59,030 nt of DNA from positions 62,501-121,530 of the forward strand of contig JAIXMR010000084.1 in assembly GCA_025677835.1 (NCBI GenBank), in the 5' to 3' direction. How positions within the stretch are numbered: the stretch's first letter is position 1; each line of letters begins with the position of its first letter. Positions 55,886-59,030 of the stretch are shown here, piece by piece. The position numbers and the translations under genes are program-made. Origin of the DNA: Sporodiniella umbellata. Its lineage: Eukaryota > Mucoromycota > Mucoromycetes > Mucorales > Rhizopodaceae. The notes below the pieces were generated by a model. That model searched no databases and had not been told where the DNA came from. It was given only the letters and a program-made list of their open reading frames with translations.

Positions 55886-55919
<34 letters not shown>

Positions 55920-56171
55920 ATAGAATAAAAGTATGTTTAAGACAACAAAATGAACGAACGGACAAATAAAAATAAAAAAAAAGCAGGCTAAATGACCAGA
56001 GCGTCAGCAATAGCATATAAGAGTAACACAAATATCCTAAAATGGAACAGCTCACAAAACAAAAACAAAGGGTTTTTTTTAGATGAACACAAACCCGAGA
56101 CGACTAAGCTGTTGACTTTCAAAAAGACTCGTGAGCCTGTACAATTGGTGATAGCCAAACTGTAATATCTA

Positions 56172-56230
56172 ACTTTAAGGAGTGAAGGGAATGTGTGTGT
56201 ATCTCCTTAAAGTGCAAGTAGATACACACA
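56172..56230. repeat. Two overlapping, mutually exclusive inverted repeats
   Basis: ACTTTAAGGAG (56172-56182) is perfectly complementary to CTCCTTAAAGT (56203-56213). TGTGTGTATCT (56194-56204) is perfectly complementary to AGATACACACA (56220-56230). The two 11-bp stems share bases 56203-56204 and interleave, so an RNA could form either one or a pseudoknot-like arrangement. The block ends 126 bases before the start codon at 56357. Confidence 0.6.
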
Positions 56231-56356
56231 TATCCAAAAAGAAATAAAGTAAAAAAAAAACATCATTGACAATCGTTCCATAATTGCCTACTTTTTTTTT
56301 GTTTTTGTTTTTTTTTTTCTTTTTCCTCTTTTTTTTTTGCCTGAAAATTTGCATAT

Positions 56357-57601
56357 ATGTCGGCAGCCATTAAACCAAATGAACCATCTTCAGCAACACA
56401 AAAATTTTTTAGAAAGCTTCACTTGAATGCTAAAAACACCACCACACGAGCCGAACTTGTACAACAGCAACAACAATTAAAACCCAAAAAAAACGTGAAA
56501 GGTAACAACCAAAACAATAATCGCTGCCAGTGTTGTTAAAACTTTGTTCCATTTTCAAAACCGAAAAAAAAAAAGATACAAAAGTTCAAGAACGACATAA
56601 GAAAGCAAAGAAGTTAAGGTATACAAAAAGTAAAATAAACTTGAAAATAAGAGAAAACCAAAAGGAGAGTCTCAATTTAACAAAAAGGCCACGCTCGCTA
56701 TTTCTTTTACTACCAGTACACTACTCAGTAATCGTCGCCAAGGTAAAGACTTACACACTTGCACAAAAATAGTAAAGAAACCAAAAAAAAAAAAAAAAAG
56801 TTTGACATTCTATCCTAGATCAAGACACACCTAAAAAAAAAGAACCATGTACTACAGAACATGGTATCACCAGTCCACCTATATCCCCTACACCTAATCA
56901 CAAACAGGGGCAGCCACGACGAACGTCTGAAGTCAATAGCCCCCAGTCTCCAAAGCGAACAGGGTCGCCTGCCGTCATGTCAGACACTGTACAAAACCAG
57001 ATTCTTCAGGAACAGTTAGAAAAATTAGCCACAGAACAGAGAGCCGAGACTTGCTTGCCCTCACCACCCGTCACACCCGCCGCTTTGATGACGCCTGAGT
57101 CGGAGACAGAACCTAAAGCAGCCGACGTCGTGCGCCCTCGACGTCTACGTCCTGCCGCCTCATTTGCTGCGCTTCGCCCTGGCAATCACTCTCCACATTT
57201 GGCTCATTATATCAGTCGGGCACAGCCTATGTCTTATATCGATGCTGGCGGAGATTACATGATTGTTAAAAAATCTTGTTTTGAAGAACCTCTGAAAAGA
57301 GTTCATCGCCAACGTATCCACAAACGACTATCCGAACACGACCTCAGCCCTTCCAATCATCATCATCTTCCTGACTTTATAGACGAACGCTTTTTTTATC
57401 AAATGCATCATGACACTTCTTCTGATTCCAGCCAAAGCGAATATAAAACTATTAGGCGTGTGGATAGTGCTAAATCGATTGCCAGTGCATCTGAGCACAA
57501 GTACGAAAGCCTGAGAAATGCACTTGAAAAGGAGAAGGCGGTAGTTAGAGCACTCCAAAAACAAAAAGAAGGTGAACATCTTTTTTTTTTTTACACATAC
57601 C

Positions 57602-57657
<56 letters not shown>

Positions 57658-58886
57658 GGATGTCAGTTTACTAAAATATTGTACTTCTATATGCACAACA
57701 CATAGCCTGTAACCGTGACATTGCATTTCTTTCTCGTACAAATGAAGAACTCTTAACTGAGAACCAAGAGCTAAAAAAAAAGCTTGAATATGAAAAGGTA
57801 GGGGCAGTTTCTATAGTTAATAAAAACTTTATTTACTTAGTAGTCAATACTCTTTTTTTTTTTAAAAAAATGATAACATAGATCATGAAAGAACGTTTCC
57901 AGGATGATCTTTCTTCAACAATGGATAAACTTTCTGAAGCCACTGAACATATTAGGTAATAACAGTTTACTATTTTGGTAACTTGTTGTCATTTGCCTAA
58001 TTTGGGTTTGTTTTTACCATTTTCTGTAGAAAATTAGAAACTCAAAATAAACAGCTCAAGTCTGAAAAAGAAGAAAAGGAAAAAGAACACAAAAGACACA
58101 GTAAGCCTCCTTTTGATACTGGTAGATCAGGCGATCGGCTTTTGTCAGCTCAGCTTCGGCATTCTCAAAATCAAGTCAGAATCTTGAAATCTACAATGGA
58201 ACAATTTCTAAGAATGGGTGTATTCAATGACGAACTCCCTTCTAATGTAGCTTCTCCAACGACGTAGGAAAAACAAGACTCATGTATTTTACTGTAATAT
58301 TTTTCTTATGTGCTTGATTTGTGTATAGGTCTATTGAATCCATAGTGTTTGAGCAAAAGCCTAAAAGAAAGGCCAGAACACTACACGTTCAAAATAAAAT
58401 GGCTATAAAGTCATCCAACGAGAATGAAATTAAGTTGAAAAAGAGTGTAGAGTCGCAACCGTCAGAAAAAGTGAAATCGATAGAAACAGAAAAATCAGAC
58501 ACGTCGAGCAATTCAGTAGAAAAGAAAGAAAGTGTACAAAATGGAGAGAATCTTTTAAAGCAACCTTTAAAAAAAGCAGAGGAGCCTAAAAAGCAAGAAG
58601 AACAGAAAGAAACAAAAGATACTATATCAGATTTAGATAAACAGCTTCGAGATCTTGTAAGAGAAAAGGAAATTGTAAGTAAAATATGATGATAATAAAA
58701 AAAAGCAACTTCTTTATACTTTCTTTTTTTTTTTTTTAGCTTCAGGGAGAATATAGTAAAGCGCCATCAAGTGGAGGAAATGCACTAATACGGAGAAGAA
58801 GAGAAGAACTAGAGTCTAAATTAGATTCAATCGATTCGCAAATGTGTCGTATAAAGCTGAAAATACGGAGCCGGCAGATTTACTAA
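56357..58886 (+). CDS. Coiled-coil protein of unknown function
   Basis: Exons 56357-56501, 56819-57571, 57706-57797, 57882-57955, 58030-58263, 58329-58674 and 58740-58886 give 596 aa in consistent phase. The first 270 residues are Pro/Ser/Thr-rich and disordered, with SP and TP sites (SPPISPTP, SPQSPKRTGSP) suggesting cyclin-dependent or MAP-kinase phosphorylation. Coiled coil runs from about 275 (EHKYESLRNALEKEKAVVR) through LTENQELKKKLEYEK. A Lys/Glu/Ser-rich linker follows, then a distinct C-terminal block (LDKQLRDLVREKEI, then YSKAPSSGGNALIRRRREEL and ESKLDSIDSQMCRIKLKIR) that looks conserved, as in cytoskeletal or spindle-associated coiled-coil proteins; I cannot name the family. The first intron (317 nt) is long for this window. 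Confidence 0.75.
57609..57658. repeat. (CA)n(TA)n compound microsatellite in intron
   Basis: About 26 bases of CA followed by about 23 of TA within the intron at 57572-57705 of the coiled-coil gene. Confidence 0.9.
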
Positions 58887-59030
58887 AACCAAAGCATACC
58901 ATAATGTTTTTGTCTTATTTTGTACATGTTTTTTTTTTCTTTAAAAAAAGAGTTATAATAAATAAATATACATACATATATACATATATACTTATATACA
59001 TATAAAAACTGTGCTTTGAAATATATACAA
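58887..59030. other. 3' flank of the coiled-coil gene
   Basis: AT-rich with several AATAAA-like hexamers near 58959-58967 and a TATACATA-rich tail. Consistent with a 3' UTR and polyadenylation region reaching the window end. Confidence 0.5.

Larger units (their letters stand above)
54368..56356. other. Intergenic region with possible orphan exon
   Basis: Mostly AT-rich DNA with T/A runs (54595-54606, 55889-55918). One plausible small minus-strand exon lies at 54661-54750. Two overlapping inverted repeats at 56172-56230 lie shortly upstream of the coiled-coil gene. Nothing else can be supported. Confidence 0.45.

Noticed and set aside
56530..56772. 80-aa basic frame inside the first intron of the coiled-coil gene
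   Set aside because: It is out of phase with the flanking exons and Lys-rich from A-rich DNA; the GT..TAG intron over it joins perfectly.
1..59030. CRISPR arrays, phage or plasmid features, bacterial operons
   Set aside because: The sequence is spliced eukaryotic DNA; no regularly spaced repeats or ribosome-binding-site-linked gene strings were seen.

Overview
This window looks like a fungal nuclear chromosome segment, most likely from an early-diverging filamentous lineage such as Mucoromycota (Mucorales). The evidence is short introns, mostly about 50-70 nt with GT..AG ends and CTAAC/CTAAT-like branch sites; long poly(T)/poly(A) tracts inside introns and spacers; a division-1 chitin synthase; a ricin-B-like/CipC fusion protein; and a full eukaryotic gene complement. 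No bacterial operon signals, CRISPR array, rRNA or recognisable tRNA was seen. Exon structures were worked out by hand from reading frame, splice signals and family motifs. Spans below are genomic; exon lists are in the evidence.

Layout. About 0-19 kb is gene-poor and AT-rich. It holds the end of a mitochondrial uL24 gene (minus), cytosolic RPL26 (plus), a secreted Asp/His-rich protein (plus) and condensin CAP-G (minus), separated by spacers of 1-6 kb. From about 19 to 54.4 kb genes are packed on both strands, often 50-500 bp apart: a His-rich single-pass membrane protein; a BAR/PH/C2/RasGAP protein; a MIT-like/RasGEF protein; a GYF-domain protein; a MIT protein; a MOB protein; a probable mitochondrial protein; chitin synthase; a DUF726/TMCO4 hydrolase; MSH5; complex III core protein 1; a bHLH factor; an Msn2/4-type zinc-finger factor; Mrp51; the trefoil/CipC fusion; and an acyl-protein thioesterase. 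A coiled-coil protein occupies 56.4-58.9 kb.

How the genes relate. Most are unrelated housekeeping or regulatory genes. The clearest functional pairing is at 25.0-25.3 kb, where a Ras-family GAP (minus) and a Ras-family GEF (plus) are transcribed divergently from one 325-bp spacer. Both carry membrane-trafficking modules (BAR-like/PH/C2 in the GAP, MIT-like in the GEF). An acyl-protein thioesterase, an enzyme family known to depalmitoylate Ras-type proteins, lies 29 kb away, but that link is only thematic. Two unrelated extracellular proteins (at 7.0 and 18.9 kb) have extreme histidine-rich segments that could bind metal ions.
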